A stretch of 36,752 nt of DNA from contig JAFAMW010000069.1 of NCBI GenBank assembly GCA_019232985.1, positions 1 to 36,752 of the forward strand, written 5' to 3'. Position numbers and translations under genes: made by a program. Source of the stretch: Roseateles sp. Its GTDB lineage: Bacteria > Pseudomonadota > Gammaproteobacteria > Burkholderiales > Burkholderiaceae. A model generated the notes under the pieces. The model was not told where the DNA came from. It did not search any database and worked only from the letters and a program-made list of their open reading frames with translations. Positions 17,544 through 25,600 of this stretch are shown here, one piece after another (the stretch's first letter is position 1; every line of letters starts with the position of its first letter).

Positions 17544-18382
17544 CCGAGGCCGCGACGCCGGCGCCCGGCCTCGCCGCGCGCGTGCGCGCCGAGCTCGGCC
17601 TGCTGCTGCTCGCGCTGCAATTCCTCACGCGCGTACCGCTGCCGGCGCCGCTCGCGGCCTGGACCGCGTTCGACGCGGCGCGCCAGCGCGCGTGCGCGCG
17701 CTACTTCCCGTTCGTCGGCCTGCTCGTCGGCGCCTGGGGCGCGGCCGTGACCGCGCTCGCGCATGGCCTGTGGCCGCTGCCGGTCGCGCTCGTGCTGGGC
17801 CTCGCCGCGACGCTGCTGTTCACCGGCGCGCTGCACGAGGACGGCTGGGCCGACACCTGCGACGGCCTCGGCGGCGGCGCGACGCGCGAGCAGGCGCTGA
17901 CGATCATGAAAGACTCGCGGCTCGGCAGCTACGGCGTGCTGGGCCTCGTCGTCGCCCTGAACCTCAAGCTCGCCGCGCTATGGGGCCTCGCGGCGACCGG
18001 GCTGCCGGCGCTGTTCGCAGTCTCGGTCTGGGCCCATGGCGTGTCGCGCTTCGCCGCGGTCGCGACGATGCTGCGCCTGCCCTACGCGGGCGACCTCGGC
18101 CGCGCGAAGGTGCCGGACATGGGCGGCGGCGGCGCGGCCGTCGCGATCGTGCTGCCGGGCGGGCTGAGCCTGATCGGCGCGGCTGCGCTGCTGCAGGCCT
18201 GGTGCGGCCTCGCGCCGCTGCTCGCGGGCGCCGCGGCGACGGCGGCGACGACGCTCGTCGTCCAGGCCTGGCTGCGCCGCCGCCTCGGCGGCCAGACCGG
18301 CGACACGCTCGGCGCGGTCCAGCAGCTCGGCGAGATCGCCGCGCTGCTCGGCGCGCTCGCGCTGCAGCGCACGGCGTCATGA
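17540..18382 (+). CDS. cobS: CobS, adenosylcobinamide-GDP ribazoletransferase
   Basis: A 280-residue polytopic inner-membrane enzyme that joins adenosylcobinamide-GDP to alpha-ribazole (phosphate), the last assembly step of cobalamin. The family motif [15 protein letters not shown] starts at residue 99 and is followed by [10 protein letters not shown]; several hydrophobic helices follow. The GTG start at 17540 is chosen because it overlaps the TGA of the fusion gene and has GCGGAG eight bases upstream. Its own stop overlaps the next start (ATGA). CobU, the kinase/guanylyltransferase that supplies its substrate, is not in the window. Confidence 0.95.
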   Translation: MTEAATPAPGLAARVRAELGLLLLALQFLTRVPLPAPLAAWTAFDAARQRACARYFPFVGLLVGAWGAAVTALAHGLWPLPVALVLGLAATLLFTGALHEDGWADTCDGLGGGATREQALTIMKDSRLGSYGVLGLVVALNLKLAALWGLAATGLPALFAVSVWAHGVSRFAAVATMLRLPYAGDLGRAKVPDMGGGGAAVAIVLPGGLSLIGAAALLQAWCGLAPLLAGAAATAATTLVVQAWLRRRLGGQTGDTLGAVQQLGEIAALLGALALQRTAS

Positions 18383-18930
18383 GCGCCGCGATCCACGTCT
18401 GGCGGCACCCGCGCCCAGAAGGCCGCGCCGGCCATTGCGTCGGCAGCCGCAGCGACCTGCCCGTGCACTGGCGCCGCGCCAAGCGGCTCGCGCGACGCGT
18501 CCAGGCGCGCGCGCGGCGCGAGCGCCTGCCCCATGTGGTCTGGACCTCGCCGCTGCGGCGCTGCGCCGACGTCGGCCGCTGGCTGCGCCGTTGGGGTTGG
18601 ACGCACCGGCTGCACGCCGACCTGCGCGAGATCGACTTCGGCCGCTGGGAAGGCCGGCCGTGGAGCGCCGTCGGTCCGGCCGAGATGCAGGCCTGGTGCG
18701 CCGACTTCGCGCGCCACGCGCCGGGCGGCGGCGAGTCGCTCGAGGCGCTGCTCGCGCGCGTCGCCGCGCTCGCGCTGCCGGCGCCGGCGCTCGTCGTCGC
18801 GCATGGCGGCTGGATGCTCGCGCGGCGCTGGCTCGACGCCCATGGCGACGCGCTGCCCGAGGACCCCGCGGCCTGGCCGCGCGGCCCGCGCTGCGGCGAA
18901 TGCTGGACCTTCGCGGCACCACGCGCATGA
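18379..18930 (+). CDS. cobC: CobC-type alpha-ribazole phosphatase (histidine phosphatase family)
   Basis: A 183-residue cytoplasmic histidine phosphatase. The usual RHG is RHP here (VWRHPRP, phospho-acceptor His10), a variant known in CobC-like proteins. Other motifs are VVWTSPLRRC, EIDFGRWEG and the second catalytic His in VVAHGG at about 142. Placed between cobS and btuF, it should remove phosphate from alpha-ribazole phosphate or cobalamin phosphate. The ATG overlaps the cobS stop. Confidence 0.9.
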   Translation: MSAAIHVWRHPRPEGRAGHCVGSRSDLPVHWRRAKRLARRVQARARRERLPHVVWTSPLRRCADVGRWLRRWGWTHRLHADLREIDFGRWEGRPWSAVGPAEMQAWCADFARHAPGGGESLEALLARVAALALPAPALVVAHGGWMLARRWLDAHGDALPEDPAAWPRGPRCGECWTFAAPRA

Positions 18931-18940
18931 GCCGCGCCGG

Positions 18941-19003
18941 GCCGCCCCAAGCAAGCGGCGATCCCCTCGGGGGATCGGCCGACGCTTGCGTCGGACGAGG
19001 GGC
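18941..19003 (+). repeat. Small hairpin-bearing intergenic repeat between cobC and btuF
   Basis: This stretch begins GCCGCCCCAAGCAAGCGG and contains two hairpins, ATCCCCTCGGGGGAT at 18961-18975 and GACGCTTGCGTC at 18981-18992. It closely resembles an interspersed repeat that I know from intergenic regions of Burkholderiales (CCGCCCCAAGCA followed by a CCCCTCGGGGG hairpin). It has opened an otherwise overlapping operon and settles the btuF start downstream of it. Confidence 0.55.
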
Positions 19004-19007
19004 GCGT

Positions 19008-19808
19008 ATGAGCGGACTGCCCGAACGCATCGTCTGCCTGACCGAGGAGCCGACCGAGGTGCTCTACGCGCTCGGCGAAGAGCACCGCATCGTCGGCATC
19101 TCGGGCTTCACCGTGCGGCCGCCGCGCGCGCGCCAGGAGAAGCCGCGCGTGTCGGCGTTCACGAGCGCGAAGCTTGACGCCATTCTCGAGCTCGAGCCCG
19201 ACCTCGCGATCGGCTTCTCCGACATGCAGGCCGATATCGCCCAGGCGCTGATCCGCGCGGGCGTCGAGGTCTGGATCAGCAACCACCGCTCGGTCGCGCA
19301 GATCCTCGGCTATGTGCGCCGCCTCGGCGCGATGGTCGGTGCCCACGAGCGCGCGGCCGCCTACGCCGACGCGCTGCAGGCGCGCGTCGACGCGGTCGCC
19401 GCGCAGGCGGCCGCGCTGCCGCGCCGGCCCCGCGTGTACTTCGAGGAATGGGACGCGCCGATGATCTCGGCGATCCGCTGGGTCAGCGAGCTCGTCGGCA
19501 TCGCCGGCGGCGACGACGTCTTCCCGCAGCGCGCCCGCGCGTCGCTGGGCCGCGACCGCATCGTCGCCGACCCGCAGGAAGTCATCGCGGCCGCGCCCGA
19601 CATCATCGTCGGCTCCTGGTGCGGCAAGAAGTTCCGCGCCGAGCAGCTCGCCGCGCGGCCCGGCTGGGACGCGATCCCGGCGGTGCGCGACGGCGAGCTC
19701 CACGAGATCAGGTCGCCGCTGATCCTGCAGCCGGGCCCGGCCGCGCTGACCGACGGGCTCGCGGCGCTGCAGCGCATCGTCGCGGCCTGGGCCGCGCGCC
19801 CGGCTTGA
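19008..19808 (+). CDS. btuF: BtuF-like cobalamin-binding protein without signal peptide
   Basis: A 266-residue protein of the BtuF/FepB-type (Peripla_BP_2) ABC binding-protein fold: RIVCLTEEPTEVLYALGEEHRIVGISGF at its start (two segments), ILELEPDLAIGFSDMQADIA in the middle, VSELVGIAGGDDVFP and PDIIVGSWCGKKF later. The start at 19008 has GAGGGG about seven bases before it. An earlier in-frame ATG at 18927 overlaps the cobC stop but would translate the intergenic repeat. Neither start gives a signal peptide, so the protein should be cytoplasmic, unlike classical BtuF, and no BtuCD is nearby. Similar leaderless versions are, as I recall, common in betaproteobacterial cobalamin clusters. It may bind cobalamin or precursors inside the cell. 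Confidence 0.83.
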   Translation: MSGLPERIVCLTEEPTEVLYALGEEHRIVGISGFTVRPPRARQEKPRVSAFTSAKLDAILELEPDLAIGFSDMQADIAQALIRAGVEVWISNHRSVAQILGYVRRLGAMVGAHERAAAYADALQARVDAVAAQAAALPRRPRVYFEEWDAPMISAIRWVSELVGIAGGDDVFPQRARASLGRDRIVADPQEVIAAAPDIIVGSWCGKKFRAEQLAARPGWDAIPAVRDGELHEIRSPLILQPGPAALTDGLAALQRIVAAWAARPA

Positions 19809-20027
19809 TCCGCGCGCGCGGCGCCCGAGGCTTGCAGCGGGGTGTCGCCCAGGCTTGCGGCTGCGTAAAGCCGCGCATCGGCGCGGCAGCGCTCCGCTAG
19901 AGTCCGCCGCCGCACCGCTTACAAAGCCTTGCGATTGCGCGCGCCGCGCTGTCGGCGATCCGTCGGCGCGGACAGTTATGCAAGAGCCTCTAGCGGCATG
20001 TCAACAAGCACAAGGAGCATCGACATC

Positions 20028-20483
20028 ATGCGCAAGACCTTTCTGTTCGCCTCGCTCGCCCTCGCCCTGTCGGCCGGCTCGGCCCTGGCCCAGCCGCTGC
20101 CCGGCGCCCACCCCGGCTATCTGCACGCGCTGACCGACCTGCGCACCGCGCGCTGGTTCCTCTACCACCAGCCCGGCGACGCCGGGGTGTTCGTGCACGA
20201 AGACGCCGGCATCGACGAGATCGACAAGGCGATCGGCGAGCTCAAGCACGCGTCGATCGACGACGGCAAGGACCTCGGCGACCACCCGCGCGTCGACACG
20301 AAAGAGCATGGCAGCCGCCTGCTCAAGGCGATCGAGACGCTCAGGCAGGCGCGCGCCGACATCTCGGGCGAGGAAGACAACCCCGAGGCCCGCGGCCTGC
20401 GCCACCGCGCACTCGAGCACATCGACCACGCGCTGAAGAGCGCCGAAGCGGCCCACGCCGACTGGCTCAAGGAACATCGCTAA
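20028..20483 (+). CDS. Small exported helical protein, function unknown
   Basis: A 151-residue protein with a classic signal peptide (residues 1-22, ALSAGSALA-QPL). The mature part is a charged, mostly helical domain with conserved-looking stretches GAHPGYLHALTDLRTARWF, ELKHASIDDGKDLGDHP, EHGSRLLKAIETL and LRHRALEHIDHALKSAE. I know similar small periplasmic proteins of unknown function from Burkholderia and relatives. AAGGAG at 20012-20017 supports the start; an upstream in-frame extension lacks coding character. It forms a single-gene unit with a strong terminator. Many His and acidic residues might bind metal, but this is speculation. Confidence 0.85.
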   Translation: MRKTFLFASLALALSAGSALAQPLPGAHPGYLHALTDLRTARWFLYHQPGDAGVFVHEDAGIDEIDKAIGELKHASIDDGKDLGDHPRVDTKEHGSRLLKAIETLRQARADISGEEDNPEARGLRHRALEHIDHALKSAEAAHADWLKEHR

Positions 20484-20504
20484 GCGCCTCTGGACGCTCG
20501 AGCG

Positions 20505-20541
20505 GCGGCCGCGGTCCGGGCGGGCCGCGGCCGCTTTTCTT
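20505..20541 (+). terminator. Rho-independent terminator after the small exported protein
   Basis: A perfect 10-bp GC stem (20505-20514 with 20525-20534) around a 10-base loop is followed at once by TTTTCTT. It lies 22 bases after the stop codon and separates this gene from ssuE. Confidence 0.92.
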
Positions 20542-20624
20542 ATATCGATCTTCGAAATCGTCGCTTCCGGGCCTGGGAGCGGCTGGCTATCGTGATGTCC
20601 ATACCGACGCCGAAGCCCTCCGCC

Positions 20625-21203
20625 ATGCCCCAACACATCGTCGCGATTTCCGGAAGCCCGCAAGCGCGCTCGCGCTCGACCGCCCTGCTCCAGCTCGCGC
20701 TCGCGCGGCTCGAGCAGCACGACGGCGACCCGGGCTGGCAGCATGTGATCCACGCCCGCGAACTGCCGGCCGCGAGCCTGCTCGGCGCCGACCGCGAGGA
20801 CGCCGACATCGTCGCAGCGCTCGCCGCCGTGCAGGCCGCCGACCTCGTCGTCGTCGCGACGCCGATCTACAAGGCCGCGTACAGCGGCCTGCTCAAGACC
20901 TTCCTAGACCTGCTGCCGCAGGACGGCCTGCGCGGCAAGACCGTGCTGCCGCTCGCGACCGGCGGCAGCGCCGCGCACCTGCTCGCGCTCGACTACGCGC
21001 TCAGGCCCGTGCTCGCGGCGCTCGGCGCGCGCCACATCCTCGACGGCGTGTTCGCGACCGACGCGCAGCTGCTCTCCCACGAGACCGGCTACCTGCCCGA
21101 GCCCGCGCTCGTCGAGCGCATCGACCGCGCGCTCGAAGGCCGGCCGGTCGAGACGCCCGCGCCGCGCTGTCGGCCCGCCGCGGCCGCTGCGCTGGCGCGC
21201 TGA
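20625..21203 (+). CDS. ssuE: SsuE, NAD(P)H-dependent FMN reductase
   Basis: A 192-residue flavodoxin-fold reductase, the length of E. coli SsuE, supplying reduced FMN to the monooxygenase SsuD. Seen are the flavin-binding start IVAISGSPQARSRST and the SsuE hallmark TPIYKAAYSGLLKTFLDLLP followed by LPLATGGS. The ATG at 20625 fits the family N-terminus; the ATG at 20592 would add eleven residues not expected. Only a weak -10-like TATCGT at 20588-20593 is seen upstream. A terminator-like hairpin follows the gene, so ssuE may be expressed at a higher level than the rest. Confidence 0.94.
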   Translation: MPQHIVAISGSPQARSRSTALLQLALARLEQHDGDPGWQHVIHARELPAASLLGADREDADIVAALAAVQAADLVVVATPIYKAAYSGLLKTFLDLLPQDGLRGKTVLPLATGGSAAHLLALDYALRPVLAALGARHILDGVFATDAQLLSHETGYLPEPALVERIDRALEGRPVETPAPRCRPAAAAALAR

Positions 21204-21255
21204 AACGCCGCCCGCCGAACCCCGTTTGTCTCCTCGCTCCATCTCGGAGTGATTC

Positions 21256-21311
21256 GTCCCCGGCCGACTGCGTCGCGCCTGCGCGCCCGGATGTCGCCGG
21301 GGACTTTTTTT
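21256..21311 (+). terminator. Terminator-like hairpin with T7 tract between ssuE and ssuA
   Basis: GTCCCCGGC (21256-21264) pairs perfectly with GCCGGGGAC (21296-21304), followed by seven T. The 31-base loop is GC-rich and could fold further. A smaller stem, CGCTCC with GGAGTG, lies just upstream near 21233-21250. The T-run ends 21 bases before the ssuA start, leaving no room for a promoter, so ssuA-D-C-B transcription would need read-through. It may be an attenuator. Confidence 0.65.
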
Positions 21312-21331
21312 GCCCGGACCGCCGCCTCGCC

Positions 21332-22312
21332 ATGACCCATCCATCCCGTCCCGCCCTGTTCTCCCGCCGCGCGATCGCGCGCGGGCTCGCCGCCGCGCTG
21401 CTGCCGGCCGCGCTGCTCGCGAGCCCGGCCTACGCGGCCGACACCCAGCTGCGCATCGGCTTCCAGAAGTCCGCGAGCCTGCTGACGCTGCAGAAGTCGC
21501 AGGGCACGCTCGAGCAGCGCCTCGCGCCGCTCGGCGTGACGGTCAAGTGGATCGAGTTCCCGGCCGGCCCGCAGCTGCTCGAAGGCCTCAACGTCGGCGC
21601 CGTCGACGTCGGCTTCGTCGGCGAGGCGCCGCCGATCTTCGCCCAGGCCGCGGGCGCGCGCTTCGTCTACATTGGCAACGACCCGGCCGCGCCCGAGGCC
21701 GAAGCGATCGTCGTGCCCAAGGACTCGCCGATCAAGAGCGTCGCGGCGCTCAAGGGCAAGAAGGTCGCGCTGAACAAGGGCAGCAACGTCCACTACCTGC
21801 TCGTGCGCGCGCTCGAGCGCGCGGGCCTCAAGTACGGCGACATCCAGCCCGTGTTCCTGCCGCCGGCCGACGCGCGCGCGGCCTTCGAGCGCGGCGCGGT
21901 CGACGCCTGGGCGATCTGGGACCCCTTCCTCGCCGCCGTCGAGACGCAGAGCCAGGCGCGCGCGCTCGTCGACGGCCGCGAGCTCGTCCACAACTACGCC
22001 TACTACCTGGCCGCGCGCGACTACGCGGCGCACAACCCGCGCGTGATCGCCGCGCTGTTCGACGACACGCTCGCCCAGGCGCAATGGCTGAAGCGCCATA
22101 TGGCGCAGGCCGCGGCCGTGATCGCGCCGCTGCAGGGGCTCGCGCCCGAGGTCGTCACGCGCACGCTCGAGCGCTCGCAGTTCGGCGTCAAGCCGCTCTC
22201 GCCCCAGGTCGCCGGCGATCAGCAGCAGATCGCCGATGCGTTCTACGGCCTCGGCCTGATCCCCAAGCCGATCCGCGTCGTCGAGGCCTTGCCGGCGCTG
22301 GCGGCGCCCTGA
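21332..22312 (+). CDS. ssuA: SsuA, periplasmic aliphatic sulfonate-binding protein
   Basis: A 326-residue ABC substrate-binding protein. The signal peptide (about 1-35, AYA-AD) contains SRRAIARGL, which has a twin-arginine look, so Tat export is possible. The mature domain has the family landmarks [53 protein letters not shown] and [12 protein letters not shown]. It captures alkanesulfonates for SsuCB. There is no clear Shine-Dalgarno sequence before the ATG. The gene follows the hairpin at 21256-21311. Confidence 0.94.
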   Translation: MTHPSRPALFSRRAIARGLAAALLPAALLASPAYAADTQLRIGFQKSASLLTLQKSQGTLEQRLAPLGVTVKWIEFPAGPQLLEGLNVGAVDVGFVGEAPPIFAQAAGARFVYIGNDPAAPEAEAIVVPKDSPIKSVAALKGKKVALNKGSNVHYLLVRALERAGLKYGDIQPVFLPPADARAAFERGAVDAWAIWDPFLAAVETQSQARALVDGRELVHNYAYYLAARDYAAHNPRVIAALFDDTLAQAQWLKRHMAQAAAVIAPLQGLAPEVVTRTLERSQFGVKPLSPQVAGDQQQIADAFYGLGLIPKPIRVVEALPALAAP

Positions 22313-22397
22313 GCCCGCCCGCCGCAGGTCGCCGAGGCGGTCTGGCGGCCAGCCCGCAGCGCGCCGAACTCCCACCCACTTCCGTCCAGGTCCCCGC

Positions 22398-23582
22398 ATG
22401 AAGATCCTCTGGTTCATCCCCACCCACGGCGACTCGCGCTACCTCGGCACGAGCAAGGGCGCGCGCGCCGCGAGCTTCGACTACTTCAAGCAGGTCGCGG
22501 TCGCGGCCGACAGCCTGGGCTACGAGGGCGTGCTGCTGCCGACCGGGCGCTCCTGCGAGGACTCCTGGATCGTCGCGGCGAGCCTGATCGACGCGACGCG
22601 CCAGCTCAAGTTCCTCGTCGCGCTGCGGCCCGGCCTGGTCCAGCCCTCCCAGTCGGCGCGCATGGCGGCGACGCTCGACCGGCTCTCGGGCGGCCGCCTG
22701 ATCGTCAATCTCGTGACCGGCGGCGACGCCGACGAGCTCGCCGGCGACGGCCAGTTCCTGCCCCACACCGAGCGCTACGCGCAGTCGGCCGAGTTCCTGC
22801 GCATCTGGCGCGAGGTGCTCGGGCGCTCGCACGAGACTGGATCGTCTGCCGAGGCCTTCGACTACGACGGCGAGCACCTGCAGGTCAAGGGCGCGAAGCT
22901 GCTCTACCCGCCGGTCTCGCGCCCCTACCCGCAGGTCTTCTTCGGCGGCTCGTCCGAGCCCGCCCACGAGCTCGCCGCCGAGCAGGTCGACACCTACCTG
23001 ACCTGGGGCGAACCCCCCGAGGCCGTCGCGGCCAAGGTCGCCGACATCCGCGCGCGCGCGGCGCGCCACGGCCGGACCCTGAGCTTCGGCATCCGCCTGC
23101 ACGTGATCGTGCGCGAGACCGAGGAGCAGGCCTGGGCCGCCGCGGCCGAGCTGCTGTCGGAGCTCGACGACGCGACGATCGCGGCCGCGCAGCGCAAGTT
23201 CGCGCAGATGGACTCGGTCGGCCAGCGCCGCATGGCCGAGCTCCATCGCGGCACCTTCAACCGCGCGAACGTGCGCGAAGGCCTCGAGATCGCGCCAAAC
23301 CTGTGGGCCGGCGTCGGCCTCGTGCGCGGCGGCGCGGGCACCGCCCTGGTCGGCGACCCGCAGCAGGTCGCCGAGCGCATCAAGGCCTACGCGGCGCTCG
23401 GGCTCGAGTACTTCGTGCTGTCGGGCTACCCGCACCTCGAGGAGGCGCACCGCTTCGCCGAGCTCGTGTTCCCGCTGCTGCCGCTCGCGCTGCGCGAGAA
23501 GCTCGCGGGCCGCCACCTGACCGGGCCCTTCGGCGAGGTCGTCGCGAACACCTATGTCCCGCGCGCCGCGGCCGCGAGCTGA
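22398..23582 (+). CDS. ssuD: SsuD, FMNH2-dependent alkanesulfonate monooxygenase
   Basis: A 394-residue bacterial luciferase-like (TIM-barrel) enzyme that uses oxygen and reduced FMN from SsuE to split C-S bonds, giving an aldehyde and sulfite. E. coli SsuD is slightly shorter, about 381 residues. Family landmarks include the N-terminal [43 protein letters not shown] and [20 protein letters not shown]. It lies between ssuA and ssuC, as in E. coli, and 11 bases before ssuC. Confidence 0.96.
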   Translation: MKILWFIPTHGDSRYLGTSKGARAASFDYFKQVAVAADSLGYEGVLLPTGRSCEDSWIVAASLIDATRQLKFLVALRPGLVQPSQSARMAATLDRLSGGRLIVNLVTGGDADELAGDGQFLPHTERYAQSAEFLRIWREVLGRSHETGSSAEAFDYDGEHLQVKGAKLLYPPVSRPYPQVFFGGSSEPAHELAAEQVDTYLTWGEPPEAVAAKVADIRARAARHGRTLSFGIRLHVIVRETEEQAWAAAAELLSELDDATIAAAQRKFAQMDSVGQRRMAELHRGTFNRANVREGLEIAPNLWAGVGLVRGGAGTALVGDPQQVAERIKAYAALGLEYFVLSGYPHLEEAHRFAELVFPLLPLALREKLAGRHLTGPFGEVVANTYVPRAAAAS

Positions 23583-23593
23583 AGGGGACCACC

Positions 23594-24388
23594 ATGACCG
23601 CTGCCACCGCACCCAAGAGGAAGCGCGGCGCCGAGGCCCTGCTCGGCTGGCTGCTGCCGCTGCTCGTGCTCGCGGCCTGGGAGCTCGCGTCGCGCCGCGC
23701 ATGGCTGTCGACGCGCGTGCTGCCCGAGCCGCTCGCCGTGTTCGAGGCCTTCGTGCGCCTGCTGCGCTCGGGCGAGCTGTGGCAGGACGTCGCCGTCAGC
23801 ACCGGCCGCGCGCTCGCGGGGCTCGCGGTCGGCGGCGGGCTCGGCCTGCTCCTGGGCCTGCTGACCGGCAGCCTGCGCAGCGCCGAGCTGCTGCTCGACA
23901 CCAGCCTGCAGATGCTGCGCAACATCCCGGCGCTCGCGCTGATCCCGCTCGTGATCCTGTGGTTCGGCATCGACGAGAGCGCGAAGCTGTTCCTGGTTGC
24001 GACCGGCGTGTTCTTCCCGATCTACCTGAACACCCAACACGGCATCCGTTCGGTCGACGCCGGCCTGATCGAGATGGCGCGCAGCTACGGCCTCAAGGGC
24101 TGGGCGCTGTACCGCGAGGTGATCCTGCCCGGCGCGCTGCCGGCCATACTCGTCGGCCTGCGCTTCGCGCTGGGCCTGATGTGGGTGCTGCTGATCGTCG
24201 CCGAGACGATCTCGGCGCAGTCAGGCATCGGCTTCCTGACGATGAACGCGCGCGAGTTCCTGCAGACCGACGTCGTCGTCGTCGGCATCCTGCTCTACGC
24301 CCTGCTCGGCAAGCTCGCCGACGTGATCGCGCGCGGCCTCGAGCGCGCGCTGCTGCCATGGCACCCGGGCTACCGGGCCGCCGTCTGA
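23594..24388 (+). CDS. ssuC: SsuC, sulfonate ABC transporter permease
   Basis: A 264-residue inner-membrane permease with about six helices. The EAA-type coupling loop ([20 protein letters not shown]) that contacts the ATPase is clear, as are [19 protein letters not shown] and the C-terminal WHPGYR ending. The ATG at 23594 has AAGGGG seven bases upstream, overlapping the ssuD stop region. It pairs with SsuB and SsuA. Confidence 0.95.
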   Translation: MTAATAPKRKRGAEALLGWLLPLLVLAAWELASRRAWLSTRVLPEPLAVFEAFVRLLRSGELWQDVAVSTGRALAGLAVGGGLGLLLGLLTGSLRSAELLLDTSLQMLRNIPALALIPLVILWFGIDESAKLFLVATGVFFPIYLNTQHGIRSVDAGLIEMARSYGLKGWALYREVILPGALPAILVGLRFALGLMWVLLIVAETISAQSGIGFLTMNAREFLQTDVVVVGILLYALLGKLADVIARGLERALLPWHPGYRAAV

Positions 24389-24405
24389 CCCAAGGAGCCC
24401 AAGCC

Positions 24406-25323
24406 ATGTCGCTGTTCAACGATATCGACGCGCGGAGCTGGTCCCCGTCGGGCGCCCTGGGCATCGGCGGCGTCGGCGAGGCGAGCGGCTGGCGCTTCTG
24501 GGACGCCGCGCGCGAGCGCCGCGCCGAAGCGCCCGGCACGACGCGCCAGGGGAACCCGGCGGCGGGCCTCGGCGTCGCGCTCGCGGGCGTCGCGAAGTCC
24601 TACGGCGCGCGCGAGGTGCTCGCCGACGTCGCCCTGCAGATCCGGCCCGGCGAGTTCGTCGCCGTGGTCGGCCGCAGCGGCTGCGGCAAGAGCACCCTGC
24701 TGCGCCTGCTCGCGGGCCTCGAGGCGCCGAGCCGCGGCACGCTCGGCAGCGGCGCAGCGTCGCTCGACGCGCAGCGCGACGCGGTGCGCATCATGTACCA
24801 GGACGCGCGCCTGCTGCCGTGGAAGCGCGTGCTCGACAACGTCGGGCTCGGCCTGCCGGGTGCCGACGCGCGCGACCGCGCGCGCGCGGCGCTGGCCCAG
24901 GTCGGCCTCGCCGACCGGGCGCGCGACTGGCCCGCGCAGCTGTCTGGCGGCCAGCGCCAGCGCGTCGCGCTCGCGCGCGCGCTCGTACACGCGCCGCGCC
25001 TGCTGCTGCTCGACGAGCCGCTCGGCGCGCTCGACGCGCTGACAAGGCTCGAGATGCAGGGGCTGATCGAGGACCTGTGGCGACGCGAGCGCTTCACCGC
25101 GCTGCTCGTGACCCACGACGTCGCCGAGGCCGTCGCGCTCGCCGACCGCGTGCTGCTGATCGAGGACGGCCGCGTCGCGCTCGACGAGCCGGTGCCGCTG
25201 CCGCGCCCGCGCCGCCGCGGCGACCTGCGGGCGGCCGGGATCGAGGCGCGCATCCTGCAGCGCGTGCTACGCGAGCCCGAGGTGGACGCCGCGCATCCGG
25301 CTGCGGCGCTCGCCGCCGGCTGA
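24406..25323 (+). CDS. ssuB: SsuB, sulfonate ABC transporter ATPase
   Basis: A 305-residue ATPase with Walker [10 protein letters not shown] at about 89-97, Q-loop [10 protein letters not shown], signature [15 protein letters not shown], Walker [13 protein letters not shown] and switch His in VTHD. It has about 45 extra residues before the ATPase core compared with E. coli SsuB (about 255), starting [18 protein letters not shown] at 24392-24397 supports this long start. The sulfonate ATPases of Burkholderia have, as I recall, a similar extension. It ends the ssu operon. The 277 bases to the convergent receptor gene (25324-25600) show no gene and no obvious terminator. Confidence 0.94.
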   Translation: MSLFNDIDARSWSPSGALGIGGVGEASGWRFWDAARERRAEAPGTTRQGNPAAGLGVALAGVAKSYGAREVLADVALQIRPGEFVAVVGRSGCGKSTLLRLLAGLEAPSRGTLGSGAASLDAQRDAVRIMYQDARLLPWKRVLDNVGLGLPGADARDRARAALAQVGLADRARDWPAQLSGGQRQRVALARALVHAPRLLLLDEPLGALDALTRLEMQGLIEDLWRRERFTALLVTHDVAEAVALADRVLLIEDGRVALDEPVPLPRPRRRGDLRAAGIEARILQRVLREPEVDAAHPAAALAAG

Positions 25324-25600
25324 CGGCCGGAGCCGCCGCCTGCGCCGGTGGCCGCAGCTCGAGTCGCGAGGGCCGGGTGCCGCGCCTCGCATCAGGCGAG
25401 TCCCTCGGCCATGGTGCACATGCTCACGCGCGCGGTCCCGGGCCCGCGCGGTCGATCGGCAGCACGCCGATCCGACCGCCGCCGGCAAGCGCGATGCCGC
25501 GCCAGCTGCGCCGGCCGGCGCCACCGGCTCGGGCAAGCCGGCACCAGATTCGGGTCGGCCCGGACGGCCGCGGCGCAAATGCCGCAGCCGTCCCTTCGGA

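Noticed and set aside
18927..19007. Upstream start of btuF overlapping the cobC stop
   Set aside because: It would translate an interspersed-type repeat and the extra residues resemble no BtuF. The ATG at 19008 has GAGGGG at good spacing. Kept as a possibility in the findings.
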